A stretch of DNA of 64,000 bases from Chersky-840 sp963848335 (GCA_963848335.1 CAWKDD010000001.1:1302001-1366000), one strand, 5' to 3'. Shown: positions 47,049-56,685, counted from the stretch's first letter. Program-made: numbers and translations. The notes: generated by a model from the letters alone, not told the origin.

Positions 47049-48563
47049 CCGGCGCGGTCCTCGTCGCCGGGACGTCCTCGGGCGCCGGCAAGAGCACGCT
47101 GGTGGCCGGCCTGTGCCGGTGGTGCGCGCGACGCGGCATCTCGGTCGCCCCGTTCAAGGCACAGAACATGTCGCTCAATTCGTTCGTCACCCGTAGGGGT
47201 GAGGAGATCGGCCGGGCTCAGGCGGCCCAGGCCCAGGCGGCACGTATCGAGCCGGAGGCGGTCATGAACCCGATCCTGCTCAAGCCCGGGACCGACTCCC
47301 GCAGTCAGGTGGTGGTGCTCGGACGACCGGCGGCCGAGATGGACGCCCAGGCGTACTGGAGCGACCGTCGACGCCTCCTCGACCTCGTCGTCGAGTCCTA
47401 CCGAGATCTTCGGGCCAGGTTCGACGTCGTGATCTGCGAAGGAGCGGGCAGCCCCGCCGAGATCAACCTCCGTGCCTTCGACCTCGTCAACCTGGGTTTC
47501 GCCCGTGCCGTGGGAGCGCCGGTGATCGTGGTGGCGGACATCGACCGGGGAGGGATGTTCGCGTCCCTGGCGGGAACCGTGGCACTCCTCGACGACGAGG
47601 ACCAGCGCCTGGTCCAAGGCTTCGTCGTCAACCGCTTCCGCGGGGACCGCTCGCTGCTCGAGCCCGGTCTCCACATGCTGCGGTCACTGACCGGTCGCCC
47701 CACATTGGGAGTGCTGCCCTTCGTCGAGGGCCTCTCCATCGACGAGGAGGACCGCCCCGACCCCTCGGCGTACCGGGACCCGGGAGCCGCCTTCGGGGGC
47801 GACGTGTTGCGCGTTGCCGTCCTCCGCCTGCCGAGGTCCAGCAACCTCACCGACCTCGATCCCCTCGCCGCCGAACCGGGAGTGGTCGTCCGGTTCGCCT
47901 CGCGTCCCGGGGAGATCGTCGACGCCGACCTGGTCGTGGTGCCGGGAACCCGCGCCACGGTCGAGGACCTCGACTGGCTTCGCAGCCGGGGGATCGACCA
48001 CGCGCTGGCAGCGGCTCGCCGCGGCGGGACGATCCATCCTGGGGATCTGCGGGGGCTACCAGATGCTGGGGGCGTCCATCGACGACCCCGTCGAGAGCGG
48101 ACGCGGAAGCGTCGACGGTCTCGGACTGCTGCCGGTGCGCACCACCTTCGGAGCCGACAAGGTGTTGCGCCGATCCCGGCGAGAGATCTCGGAAGGGATG
48201 GCCGTCGAAGGGTACGAGATCCATCACGGTGTCGTGACCAGGTCCGGCGGGGTGCCGCTGTTCGCCGACGAAGGTTGTCGGGTGGGCGCTGTCGCCGGCA
48301 CGTCCTGGCACGGGTTGTTCGAGAACGACGGCTTCCGGCGGTCTTTCCTCGCTGATGTCGCCTCGCGGGCCAGGCGGGACTTCGTCTTTTCGCCGGGCAT
48401 CACCTTCGCCGAGGTCCGTGAGGCGCGATTCGAGAAGTTGGCGGACATCGTCGCGGAGCATCTCGACACCAGGGCGCTGCTGCGCATCATCGAGGGCCAT
48501 ACCGATGCGCACGCCACCTTGAGGATCGGCTCGGTCGACCCCCATGGGAGCACCCGGATGTGA
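47045..48563 (+). CDS. cobQ: Cobyric acid synthase CobQ (frame broken)
   Basis: TTG at 47045 overlapping the cobT stop. The N-terminal amidoligase domain has GTSSGAGKSTLVAGLCRW, FKAQNMSLNSFVT and VADIDRGGMFASLAG. The frame shifts near 48010. The glutaminase domain in the next frame carries ILGICGGYQMLG with the nucleophile Cys and GYEIHHG with the likely catalytic His. It amidates side chains b, d, e and g of adenosylcobyrinic acid a,c-diamide. It is the last gene of the riboswitch operon. Confidence 0.9.
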
Positions 48564-48595
48564 GGGGCACGGTGACGCGGTACCATCGCAGGCCC

Positions 48596-48669
48596 GGGCG
48601 CATAGCTCAGTTGGTTAGAGCGCAGCCTTCACACGGCTGAGGCCACAGGTTCGAGTCCTGTTGCGCCCA
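48596..48669 (+). tRNA. tRNA-Val (anticodon CAC)
   Basis: The acceptor arms GGGCGCA (48596-48602) and TGCGCCC (48662-48668) pair fully. The D arm reads AGCTCAGTTGGTTAGAGC. The anticodon loop TTCACAC gives CAC, decoding GUG. The T arm has GGTTCGAGTCC. The 3' CCA is not encoded. It lies 32 bases after cobQ and 11 bases before the convergent DinB-type gene. Confidence 0.97.
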
Positions 48670-48680
48670 CAAAATTGTCG

Positions 48681-49307
48681 CTATCGCCTGGTGAACAGAG
48701 CGGCCTTTCCTTCGCCCGAGAGATCATCGAGTGCGACCAAGCGTCCAGCCATCATCATCACCAGCGCCTCGGCGGGACCCGTCACCTCGGATCCGTTCCC
48801 GTGAGACCAGTCCATGTCGGTGGCCGTGAGCTTCAACCCGGCGATGCGTTTCTTGGTACCAAATCTGTGAACGTCGTCCTTGACGAAGTCGGCCACCGGG
48901 ACGAGATGCGCCTCGGGCAGATCGCGCGTGATGCCGAGAGGTCGACACATGTCCTGACCATGGATCAGGACATGGGATAAGGCCATGATTGGCCGGGCTC
49001 CGACTTGGGTGTTGCGGTTGGCAGCCGCGTCCCGGAGGGCCTGGAGAACGACCGCTGGATCCTGGTCCCCGCGGGCTCGCCCATCGGCGGCCACCCATCG
49101 GTTGAAGCGGAAGCCGTGACGAAGCATCCCACCCAGGATGGCGCCAAAACTGAACGCACCCTCCGCGCCAGCGGTCACGTGAGCGAGCACGTCCCTGATG
49201 CGCCACAGGGAACACAGCGAAGGAGAGTTCCACTGCTCGTCGTCCAGCTCGGCAAGTCGCTCAGCGAGATCCTCCATCTCATCGCGGACCGCGACCCACG
49301 TCTCCAC
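48681..49307 (-). CDS. Mycothiol-dependent maleylpyruvate isomerase-family protein (DinB-like)
   Basis: A 208-residue protein from a GTG at 49307. The DinB/MDMPI four-helix pattern is clear: EDLAERLAELDDEQWNSPSLCSLWRIRDVLAHVTAG supplies the first metal-ligand His, and MALSHVLIHGQDMCRPLG supplies the later pair. Such enzymes use mycothiol, the actinobacterial thiol, for isomerisation or detoxification. The substrate is unknown. It converges on tRNA-Val. Confidence 0.85.
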   Translation of the reverse strand: METWVAVRDEMEDLAERLAELDDEQWNSPSLCSLWRIRDVLAHVTAGAEGAFSFGAILGGMLRHGFRFNRWVAADGRARGDQDPAVVLQALRDAAANRNTQVGARPIMALSHVLIHGQDMCRPLGITRDLPEAHLVPVADFVKDDVHRFGTKKRIAGLKLTATDMDWSHGNGSEVTGPAEALVMMMAGRLVALDDLSGEGKAALFTRR

Positions 49308-49376
49308 CTCGACCCTCCCCGGAATCGACCGAAGCGTAGGCCCGCCCGTGTCCGGTCGGTGAGGACTGACGGGGGA

Positions 49377-49637
49377 CTACCGGTCTGGCGCCAGCTGGTC
49401 GATCCCTTGAAGCTTCTTGGCTTCTGCGACTCCGGCAGGGCTCAAGCAGAGGGGAAACGACGAGACGGTGCCATTGCCCAAAACCTCTTGGCCGATGCGG
49501 ACGAGACCGCAATCACCGAGGCGTTCGATAGCCCTGGGGAACTTCAACCACACGGCGTCTCGCTCCCGACCGCCGACCATGCCGGCGAGGAGGACTCGTT
49601 TCTCTTCTTCGGTGAAGTCTTCTGTGAAGTACGTCAT
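49377..49637 (-). CDS. Small hypothetical protein
   Basis: 86 residues from the ATG at 49637. It is acidic then basic, with LCLSPAGVAEAKKLQGI near the end, reminiscent of winged-helix C-termini, and EEEKRVLLAGMVGG near the start. Its GC content is lower than the neighbours. No family is recognised, and a DNA-binding role is only suggested. Confidence 0.55.
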   Translation of the reverse strand: MTYFTEDFTEEEKRVLLAGMVGGRERDAVWLKFPRAIERLGDCGLVRIGQEVLGNGTVSSFPLCLSPAGVAEAKKLQGIDQLAPDR

Positions 49638-50279
49638 CCAGCGTCACGACCCCTGGTGCAGCGCTCGAGTGCAGATCGCAGACGGCTGGTCGCAACCGTC
49701 TTCATGGGGCTCTTCCCCTCGTCGATCCACGCCCTGGACATTCGGGAGTGGGTATCGGCACGTGGGCCCGGCATCCTGAGGACGGGGCTGCACCGGCACC
49801 CCCGGCACCTTCGAGGGTGACGGGGAACGGGGCGGTGCCGGCGCGGGGAAGCCGGGACGGAACGCTTCCCCGCCCCCCGTCAAGCCTCGAGTGCAGGGTC
49901 TGGGCTCGCTGTGAAGGGCGCAGAGGGCGGACAAAGAACCCCGTACGAAATGTACGACGCGCCCTCTGCGCTTTCTAGCCGTGGATTTCACGGAGCAGCC
50001 CAGGGGAATCCACCTGAAGGGTGGGCCTCGGCTGGCTCCCGAGGCCGTTACCCCTGCTCACCGCCCCGGTCGGCTTCCATAGACAGGCTCCGTCCTGAGG
50101 CGTACGGTTCCCCCGGGGCACTCGGCGGCGGTCCTTATCCCTACGCCTCCGCAGTGGCCAGAGGGGTCGAGTGGGGACGGGTTCCGGGTTGCCCCCCTTG
50201 GTGCCTTGGGGACCCGCCCCCCGACCCCTCCAAACGCGCGAACTCCACCTAGCCTCTACGCGTAGGCAAGGGGAGGCCG
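49638..50279. other. Long intergenic stretch with palindrome, no convincing gene
   Basis: 642 bases between two short genes. It contains the nested inverted repeat at 49918-49971. Frames of up to about 115 codons exist, but their composition is Arg/Pro/Gly-rich and looks like shadow sequence. The last 30 bases hold GGGGAGG, the ribosome-binding site of the gene at 50280. No insertion sequence, integrase or attachment-like repeat of the tRNA end was seen. Confidence 0.5.
49918..49971. repeat. Nested inverted repeat (12-bp outer, 5-bp inner stem)
   Basis: GCGCAGAGGGCG at 49918-49929 is perfectly complementary to CGCCCTCTGCGC at 49960-49971. Inside, CGTAC GAAAT GTACG forms a second small stem near 49942-49956. 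In RNA this gives a long hairpin with a bulged interior. The function could be a bidirectional terminator or part of a mobile-element remnant. Confidence 0.6.
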
Positions 50280-50658
50280 ATGTCGGATGTGAGCCAAGGG
50301 GCGGGTTGGTGGCGGGCCAGCGATGGCAAGTGGTACCCACCGGAATCACATCCCGACTATCGCGCCCCCCAACTTCAACCTCAACCTCAACCTGAACCTC
50401 AGCCTGAGCGTCAGCTTGAGGTTCAGCCTGAGGTTCAGCGAGGTTCAGCCTGAGGTTCAGCATCGAGCCTCGCCGGTAAACGGACCGGGGCCCGCCGCTC
50501 ATCCCATGGACATCCTGTCCGGCATGCCCCTACGGCCATCGCCCTTCGACCGGGAGGCTGCCTTGGCGGTGCTCGCCGAGCTGCAGGAGGTGGAGCGGTC
50601 GCTTTGGGCGGTGCGGGACGAATTGCGGAAGCTATTGGAAGACGGCCAGGACGCGTAA
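50280..50658 (+). CDS. Small DUF2510-like protein with QPEV/QPQP repeats (frame broken)
   Basis: ATG at 50280 with GGGGAGG about five bases upstream. The start reads MSDVSQGAGWWRASDGKWYPP, the WW-ASDGKWYPP module common at the N-termini of acidimicrobial membrane or regulatory proteins and related to DUF2510. A Gln/Pro/Glu/Val repeat built from a CAGCCTGAGGTT-type unit follows. The frame shifts near 50438, where one repeat lacks CT. The next frame continues EVQPEVQ and ends in a coiled-coil-like tail, EAALAVLAELQEVERSLWAV. The rejoined length is about 126 residues. Confidence 0.65.
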
Positions 50659-50793
50659 CGCCTTGGGCGGGGGACCGACCCCCATCACCTCCGCACGTAT
50701 CCCCGAAGCCGACCCACTTCCCGGATCAGGTCACAACGGTACCCCCCGAGGCGTCGAGCGCCTGTCCCCGGGCCTGGCTGCGCCGTCGTCTCG

Positions 50794-52983
50794 CTACGAC
50801 CGGGTCGAATCGGCCATGACCCGATCTGCGAGCTCGGAGATGTCGCTCGCCTCCACGTTGATGTGCGGGATGAGCCGGTCGAGCCACTTCGGAAGCCACC
50901 AGTTGGGCGCGCCGATGAGGTGCATCAGGGACGGGACCAGCACCGTTCGGATGATGAAGGCGTCGATGATGATGGCGCTGGCCAGTCCGATGCCGAATTG
51001 CTTGATGACGATGCTTCCCCCGAGGACGAACGAGGCGAAGACGAGGATCATGATGGCGGCCGCGGCGGTGATCACCCGTCCCGTCTCCGCCTGGCCGAGC
51101 GTCACGGCTTGGCGGTTGTCGGCTTTGAGCAACCATTCCTCGTGCATACGGCTGACCAGGAACACCTCGTAGTCCATCGACAACCCGAAGAGGATGGAGA
51201 ACATCAAGACGGGTACGAACACTTCGACGGGGGCTGTGCCCGAGATGCCGAAAACCGAGTGCCCCCATCCCCACGAGAACACCGCGTTGAGGATGCCGAG
51301 TGCGGCTCCTACCGACAGAAGGTTCATGATCGATGCCACAAGTGGGATCAGGAGGCTTCGGAACACGGCCATCAACAGCAAGAAGGCCAGCAGGACGACG
51401 ACGGCGACGAAGAGCGGGAGCTTCGACGACAAGACGTGGGAGAAGTCGCTCTGGATGGCGGTGGGCCCTCCCACCAGGACCGTAACACCGGTACCGGCCT
51501 GTGCCTTGGGGATGACTTCGTTGCGGAGGCGGGCCAACAGCGACGAGGTCTGCGTGGCCTGGGGGCTGGTCGTCGGGTAGAGGGTCGCCACGGCCACCCT
51601 CCCGCTGGGGCTCACGACGGGTTCGGTCACCTTCACCACGCCGGGTTGCTGCGCGAGCGAATCCGCCAAGGCCGTGAACTTGGACACGGCCGCCGGGGAA
51701 GGGAGCTCTCCCACGAGTTGGAAGGGCCCGTTGAACCCTGGCCCGAAGCCCTGGGCCAGGAGGTCGTAGGCCTGGCGGGACGTGGTGCTCGGCGAGTCGC
51801 TCCCTGCGTCGTCGAGCCCCAGGTGGAGGCTGAAGAACGGCAGGGCGATGACCACCACGGCGGCCAGGGCGACGGCGGCGGGCACGACGGGTCGGTGCTC
51901 GATGGCCGCCGCCCAGCGGCGCCACAGCCCCGTGACCTGTTCGGCGACCGGTCCGTTCCTCCTCATCTCGGCCCGCTGACGCCGGCTCAGGACTTTGAGT
52001 CCCAGGAATCCGAGCAGTGCGGGGAGGAGGGTGAGCGACGCCAGCATGGTCAGGGCCACGGTGATGGCGGCGGACACGGCGATGCCGTAGAGGAAGGAGA
52101 TGCCGAGCGCGAACTGGCCGAGCAGCGCGATGCACACCGTGATTCCGGCGAAGAACACCGCCCGGCCCGCAGTGTTGACGGCGTTGACGGCCGCGTCCTC
52201 GATGGTGCGCCCGCCCTTCACCCCGGTGCGGTGGCGCGTCACGATCAACAGGGCGTAGTCGACCCCGACCCCCAGCCCGATCAGCACGCCCAGGATGGTG
52301 GCGAAGCTCGCCACCGAAAAGGCATGGCTCAGAAGCCCGGTGATCGAATACCCAGTGCCGATGGCGATGAGAGCGGTGATGAGCGGGAGGAATGCCGCAA
52401 AGAGCGCGCCGAACGCCAGCCCGAGGACGACCAGGGCGAGCACGACACCCAGCAGCGTGCTCTTGGATCCGGGTTGCGACTCGGCATTCTCGATGTCCTC
52501 ACCGCCGAGAGCCACCCGCAGCTGTGGACTGGCTGCCGCACGCGCCGTGGCGATGACGTGATCGACGGCGGCCTTGGGCAGCGCCTGGGTCTGCTCGTCG
52601 AAGGTGACGGTGGCGAACGCGATGGTGCCGTCCCGGCTGATCTGGGAGGCGCCGGCCGGGGTGAAGGGATCCGACACCGAGCGCACGTGGGGCGAGGTGG
52701 CCACCTCGTGGAGCATGTGCAGCACGCTCGCCTTCACCGGCGCCTCGTGGACCGTGCCTGACTCGGCCCGGACCACGATCTGGTCAGTGGACCCCGACAC
52801 GGCGGGGAAGTCCTTCTGGAGCAGGCTGAGGGCCGTGAAGGACTGGGTGTTGGGCAGCTGGAACTTGGTGGAGAACGCGTTGCCCGCGGCGCGGTCGACC
52901 GCGAAGAATCCGATCAATGCCGCCAGCCACAGCACCAGGACGGTCTTGCGGTGTCGGAAGCACCACTTCCCGAGGGCCTTCAC
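50794..52983 (-). CDS. MMPL/RND-family transporter
   Basis: 729 residues from the GTG at 52983; an in-frame start further upstream is less likely. About twelve membrane helices are arranged as two repeats, each with a large extracellular loop. Conserved segments are ILGVLIGLGVGVDYALLIVTRHR near residue 260 and FGLSMDYEVFLVSRMHEEW near 620, whose Asp-Tyr pairs form the proton relay of MMPL proteins. In actinobacteria such proteins export lipids or act as efflux pumps. It is intact. Confidence 0.92.
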   Translation of the reverse strand: MKALGKWCFRHRKTVLVLWLAALIGFFAVDRAAGNAFSTKFQLPNTQSFTALSLLQKDFPAVSGSTDQIVVRAESGTVHEAPVKASVLHMLHEVATSPHVRSVSDPFTPAGASQISRDGTIAFATVTFDEQTQALPKAAVDHVIATARAAASPQLRVALGGEDIENAESQPGSKSTLLGVVLALVVLGLAFGALFAAFLPLITALIAIGTGYSITGLLSHAFSVASFATILGVLIGLGVGVDYALLIVTRHRTGVKGGRTIEDAAVNAVNTAGRAVFFAGITVCIALLGQFALGISFLYGIAVSAAITVALTMLASLTLLPALLGFLGLKVLSRRQRAEMRRNGPVAEQVTGLWRRWAAAIEHRPVVPAAVALAAVVVIALPFFSLHLGLDDAGSDSPSTTSRQAYDLLAQGFGPGFNGPFQLVGELPSPAAVSKFTALADSLAQQPGVVKVTEPVVSPSGRVAVATLYPTTSPQATQTSSLLARLRNEVIPKAQAGTGVTVLVGGPTAIQSDFSHVLSSKLPLFVAVVVLLAFLLLMAVFRSLLIPLVASIMNLLSVGAALGILNAVFSWGWGHSVFGISGTAPVEVFVPVLMFSILFGLSMDYEVFLVSRMHEEWLLKADNRQAVTLGQAETGRVITAAAAIMILVFASFVLGGSIVIKQFGIGLASAIIIDAFIIRTVLVPSLMHLIGAPNWWLPKWLDRLIPHINVEASDISELADRVMADSTRS

Positions 52984-53184
52984 GGGCGGGCTGCCCGGTT
53001 CCGGGCCGCGAGAGCCAGCTCGCCGAGGGCGGGGACCGCTGTGGACGACATGGGAGTTCCTTGCGGGGTGAGCGACAGGTAGGGGCCGGGCCCGGTGGGA
53101 CGAGGCAGGCCCAGAGGCATTATGACGTTGAGGATCACCCATCGGGCAAACCGGGACCCGGGGGTCCGAGGTGCCGCCCCGGCC

Positions 53185-53874
53185 CTACGACGCGGCCTTT
53201 GGGGCCGTTCCCTGGTGCGGGGTGCTCGACTGCGGCTCGGCGGCGAGGAGCCCGGGGAGATCCCGCATGTCGACGAAGACCACCGCTCCACCGATCGAGA
53301 GCTGAGACGGGCTCGAGACGCCGCCCGCGAAGGCGAAGACGGTCATGTGGGCGGCAAGTGCCGCCTTGACGCCCGAGATGCTGTCTTCGACCACGGCACA
53401 ACGCGGCGGAGAGGCACCCATTCCGCGCGCCGCGTGGAGGAAGATGTCGGGGGCGGGCTTGCCCCGCTCGACCTCGTCGGCACTGAAGATCCGGCCCTCG
53501 AAGCGATCGAAGAGGCCGGTCATCCCGAGTGTGAAATGCATCTTCTCGTGGCTGCCGCTGGAAGCGACACAGGTCGAGATCGAAATCTGTTCGAGGGCTT
53601 CGACGATCCCGGGGACCGGTACGAGCTCGCGTGCGAACACGTCCCGGTAACGGGCTTCGAATTCGGCCTCCCAATCGAGGCTGCGGCCGATGTGGCGCTC
53701 GACCTCCTCCTGCATGTACGCCGCCGACCGCCCCACGAACCGCTCCACGATGTCGGCCTCCGTCAGGGGCCACCCGAGCCCCGAGAGGATCTCTGCCTCG
53801 GTACGGACCGCAAGGCGCTCACTGTCGACCAGCACACCGTCGCAGTCGAAGATGACGAGGTCGAACGCACCCAC
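53185..53874 (-). CDS. HAD-superfamily hydrolase, beta-phosphoglucomutase/phosphatase type
   Basis: A 229-residue protein from a GTG at 53874. The motifs are FDCDGVLVDSE (nucleophile Asp and acid/base Asp), VASSGSHEKM (motif II Ser), RGKPAPDIFLHAA (motif III Lys) and AVVEDSISGVKAA (motif IV Asp). The helical cap lies between the first two. It resembles family-IA phosphatases acting on sugar phosphates or 2-phosphoglycolate. It is transcribed alone. Confidence 0.9.
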   Translation of the reverse strand: MGAFDLVIFDCDGVLVDSERLAVRTEAEILSGLGWPLTEADIVERFVGRSAAYMQEEVERHIGRSLDWEAEFEARYRDVFARELVPVPGIVEALEQISISTCVASSGSHEKMHFTLGMTGLFDRFEGRIFSADEVERGKPAPDIFLHAARGMGASPPRCAVVEDSISGVKAALAAHMTVFAFAGGVSSPSQLSIGGAVVFVDMRDLPGLLAAEPQSSTPHQGTAPKAAS

Positions 53875-54100
53875 GCGGAGAGCCTATCCAGCCGCAATTC
53901 TCCCACCGGTCCGCCATCGAGAGCGGGAGACGGTGTGCCGTTCCCAGGTGCTCGACACGCCACCGGGCCGGGCCTAAGGTCGGGATGTCACCTGATGGAG
54001 TGTTCACCGTGGGCTGTGCGAACAGGGGAACAAGGTTGTCGAGAGGTCCGTCTCGAAGGGCCGATCTGCCACATCGGGTGGCAGGCTCCGGTTGCCGGCC

Positions 54101-54355
54101 ATGAGCTACTCGCCGTCGGAGCCGACACTCCAGCGGGCCAAGGAGATGCTGGAGGACCTTCACCGATCTCCCATGGCGCAGCGACTCTCGGAGTCGGGAT
54201 TCGACGTCGACATGGGGGAGCCAGACCAGGCCAACGCCGTGGCCATGCACGTCCTTCACCAGCTCCAGGTGCTCGAGGCCACCACCCGCATGCTGGCCGG
54301 CGTGGTCCAATCCCTTCAGTCTCAGATCGGTCGGTCCGAGCCTCTCTTTCTCTAG
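54101..54355 (+). CDS. Small hypothetical helical protein
   Basis: 84 residues from the ATG at 54101 (a TTG at 54092 is also in frame). The protein looks entirely helical: LQRAKEMLEDLHRSPMAQRL, then HVLHQLQVLEATTRMLAGVVQSLQSQI. No domain is recognised. It is flanked by short gaps and has no clear operon partner. Confidence 0.5.
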   Translation: MSYSPSEPTLQRAKEMLEDLHRSPMAQRLSESGFDVDMGEPDQANAVAMHVLHQLQVLEATTRMLAGVVQSLQSQIGRSEPLFL

Positions 54356-54595
54356 GCGTCACCGATGGTGAGCCTGCAGACGACGGACGGGAGGGTCGGT
54401 CTCGGGGTGCTGTCGCTACCTGTTGCGGCGTTCGCGTCGCACCCGCAGGATGGCGAGGAGCTTGCGCAGGAGAAAGCCCACGCCCCGAGCCTAATCCGAC
54501 GATCGCAGGGCACCCCAGCACCGTCAGCCCGACAGGCGTTCGTCCCCACGAGGTCGATCCGACCCCGGTGCCGGGGGTCGGTTTACGCTTCTGCC

Positions 54596-55195
54596 ATGTC
54601 CGAGCTTCCCGGCCCCGTCGCAGAGTCCACCGGCGGAGCCGAAGCCGACACCCGCCCCCCCTGGGAAGTGCCCGAGAAGCTCGCCGTGGCCCTTCTGGCC
54701 GGCGTCGTCGTGCTGGCCGCCGGTGGGCTGGCCGCCGGAATCGCCCGGTTGGTCGTCGAAAGCCCGGGGCCCTTTCCCGGCAACCAGGCCGTGTGGAGCG
54801 CCATCGGCTTCGGTGCCGAGTGGGCCAACGTCTTCGTCGCCGTCATCCTTCTCGGGGTGCTGGGGCTGTGCTGGTGGCAGCTTCAGGCGTGGGCGGAGGT
54901 GATCGAGGATCCCGACGACGCCGACCAACTCCGTGACGCTGTCGGCCACAGCGCACGCGCCTTGCATTTGGCGAGCGGGGGAGAGGTGGCTCTGGGCCTC
55001 GCCGTGGCCGGTTCGGTGGCGGGGTTCGTCGGCGAGATCGGTACGGGGGGAGCCTCCCCGCTGTGGGTGCTCGACCTCAGCTCCGGCGCGCAGATGGTCG
55101 CCGTGATCGTCATCTTCGTCACGGGCATGCTCGTCGGTCGACAACTCCAGGGCGCCTATGCCGGAAGCGTTGGATACCGCCCGCGCCTTTCATGA
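54596..55195 (+). CDS. Membrane protein of unknown function
   Basis: 199 residues from the ATG at 54596. An acidic N-terminus is followed by four hydrophobic helices: LAVALLAGVVVLAAGGLAAGIA, NVFVAVILLGVLGLCWW, LGLAVAGSVAGFVGEIG and MVAVIVIFVTGMLVGRQL. No known family motif is visible. It may be a small integral membrane scaffold. Confidence 0.65.
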   Translation: MSELPGPVAESTGGAEADTRPPWEVPEKLAVALLAGVVVLAAGGLAAGIARLVVESPGPFPGNQAVWSAIGFGAEWANVFVAVILLGVLGLCWWQLQAWAEVIEDPDDADQLRDAVGHSARALHLASGGEVALGLAVAGSVAGFVGEIGTGGASPLWVLDLSSGAQMVAVIVIFVTGMLVGRQLQGAYAGSVGYRPRLS

Positions 55196-55213
55196 CCGGC
55201 GGGGTCTCTCCCG

Positions 55214-55546
55214 TTATGTCGTGGAGCCCGCGGCATCGGCACTGAGCCGGCGCTCCAGGAACACGTTGAATGCCTCTTGCCACAGCGCGCCGACCCGGGT
55301 CTGAAAGAGGAGAACGGGTCCCGCCGGGACCACCGAGATCATCGTCCATCCCTCGGCCAGGAGCTCGGTGAGCCGATCCTCGGTCTCGGACCTCAACTCG
55401 TCCGCTTTGACGCTTTCGCGTTGGCGGTCCGAGGGGTACGACGTTCCTTCCCACCAATGAGCTCCGCGAAGGTGGAGGCGCCGCCACTCGTTGGAGGTCG
55501 AGTGTCTCACCGGGAAATCCTTCCGGCACCCGCAGGTCGCGGTCAA
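55214..55546 (-). CDS. Small hypothetical protein
   Basis: Up to 110 residues from the ATG at 55546, although only the last 65 look well conserved in type: LRSETEDRLTELLAEGWTMISVVPAG, then PVLLFQTRVG. The pattern is one helix then three strands, like DUF4177-type small proteins, but I cannot assign it. It converges on the membrane-protein gene. Confidence 0.45.
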   Translation of the reverse strand: MTATCGCRKDFPVRHSTSNEWRRLHLRGAHWWEGTSYPSDRQRESVKADELRSETEDRLTELLAEGWTMISVVPAGPVLLFQTRVGALWQEAFNVFLERRLSADAAGSTT

Positions 55547-55653
55547 GTGACCCCCCGCCGGCCCCGGGTGGCACCGGTTGCCCCTCGTCCCCCGGTTTCA
55601 TAGGCTTCCGGGCCAGGAACCGCCGTACGGCTCGCGACGCAGAGGAGCTGTTC

Positions 55654-56685
55654 ATGGCATTGGCGCAAGGCGCCCGGAATCTTGCTCTCGACGCCCAGGT
55701 GGCGGATTACACGGGCGTCGAAGAGCTCCTCGTCCCACCGGACCCTGCGCACGCGGCGCTGATCGACCGTGCCCGCTCTCTGGTGGCGGAGCGCCGTCTC
55801 GGGGGCGTGTCGCCGAGGAAGACCGTCACCCATCTTCTCGTGGCGTGGGGCTCTGCGGTGGTGGCGGCCGGCGTCGGTGTGTGGCTCAACGAGATGGCGG
55901 TGTGGGTCGTCGTGTGGCTCGTCGTGGCCTGGGCGCTCGTCGGCAACGCCGCCATCGGCCACGAGGCGGTCCACGGTCACTTGTTCTCCTCCAGAAGATG
56001 GAACAACGTCATCGGCACGGCGGCGGTGCTCACCATCCTCGGGTCCTATGCCACGTACCGCTGTTATCACCTCGAGCACCATGCCCGGACCGCCCGGGAC
56101 GGCGATCCCGAGAGAGCGCCTCTCAACTTCCCCACCCGCCGCGTCTACCTGGCTGTGATGGCGTTCGGCGGCCTGCTGGTCCTTTTCGAGAACACCGCCT
56201 ATAGCGTCGTGACCGTCGTGGGCAGGCCGCCGTCGTGGGTGCGTACGCGCCGTCAGCGCCGGGCGATCAGGCTCAACGCGCTCCTGCTGCTGGCGGTGAT
56301 CGGCGCCATGGTCTGGGGCATGGTCTTCGACCCGTGGGCGACGGTGAACGTCTGGCTCATCCCCTACGCCATCGGCGTCTTCGGGATGCTCCCTCTGCTG
56401 CTGGTCCCCGAGCACTACGGTGCCAGCGGTCGTGGCGACATCCTGGGGAACACCCGGACCATACGGTCCAACGCCTTTGTGCGCTGGGCGTATTGGAACA
56501 ACAACTACCATGCCGCTCACCACCTCGTCCCGTCCGTGCCCTACGACAAGATCGAGCAGATCGACCGGGTTCTGGAGGAGGCAAACACCGTCGAGCACGT
56601 GTGGCGGCCGGCGTCCTACACCCGCTTTCACTGGGGAACGCTCACCCGGCTCGTCTTCAACCGCCCCATGAGCGAGGGCCAGTAG
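55654..56685 (+). CDS. Membrane fatty-acid desaturase-family protein
   Basis: A 343-residue protein with all three histidine boxes of the di-iron desaturase/hydroxylase superfamily: HEAVHGH at 103-109, HLEHH at 139-143 and HAAHH at 286-290. About four membrane helices surround them. It probably introduces a double bond or hydroxyl into an acyl chain or carotenoid-like lipid, using O2 and an external electron donor. No ferredoxin or reductase gene is adjacent. Confidence 0.9.
   Translation: MALAQGARNLALDAQVADYTGVEELLVPPDPAHAALIDRARSLVAERRLGGVSPRKTVTHLLVAWGSAVVAAGVGVWLNEMAVWVVVWLVVAWALVGNAAIGHEAVHGHLFSSRRWNNVIGTAAVLTILGSYATYRCYHLEHHARTARDGDPERAPLNFPTRRVYLAVMAFGGLLVLFENTAYSVVTVVGRPPSWVRTRRQRRAIRLNALLLLAVIGAMVWGMVFDPWATVNVWLIPYAIGVFGMLPLLLVPEHYGASGRGDILGNTRTIRSNAFVRWAYWNNNYHAAHHLVPSVPYDKIEQIDRVLEEANTVEHVWRPASYTRFHWGTLTRLVFNRPMSEGQ

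Noticed and set aside
49644..49991. 115-codon minus-strand frame in the gene-poor gap
   Set aside because: Pro/Arg/Gly-rich with no domain and no clear start signal; crosses the palindrome.
48596..50280. Integrated element beside tRNA-Val
   Set aside because: No integrase, no repeat of the tRNA 3' end and no phage gene was found.
50368..50462. CRISPR-like short repeats
   Set aside because: Units are contiguous without spacers and code for a Gln/Pro/Glu/Val peptide repeat.
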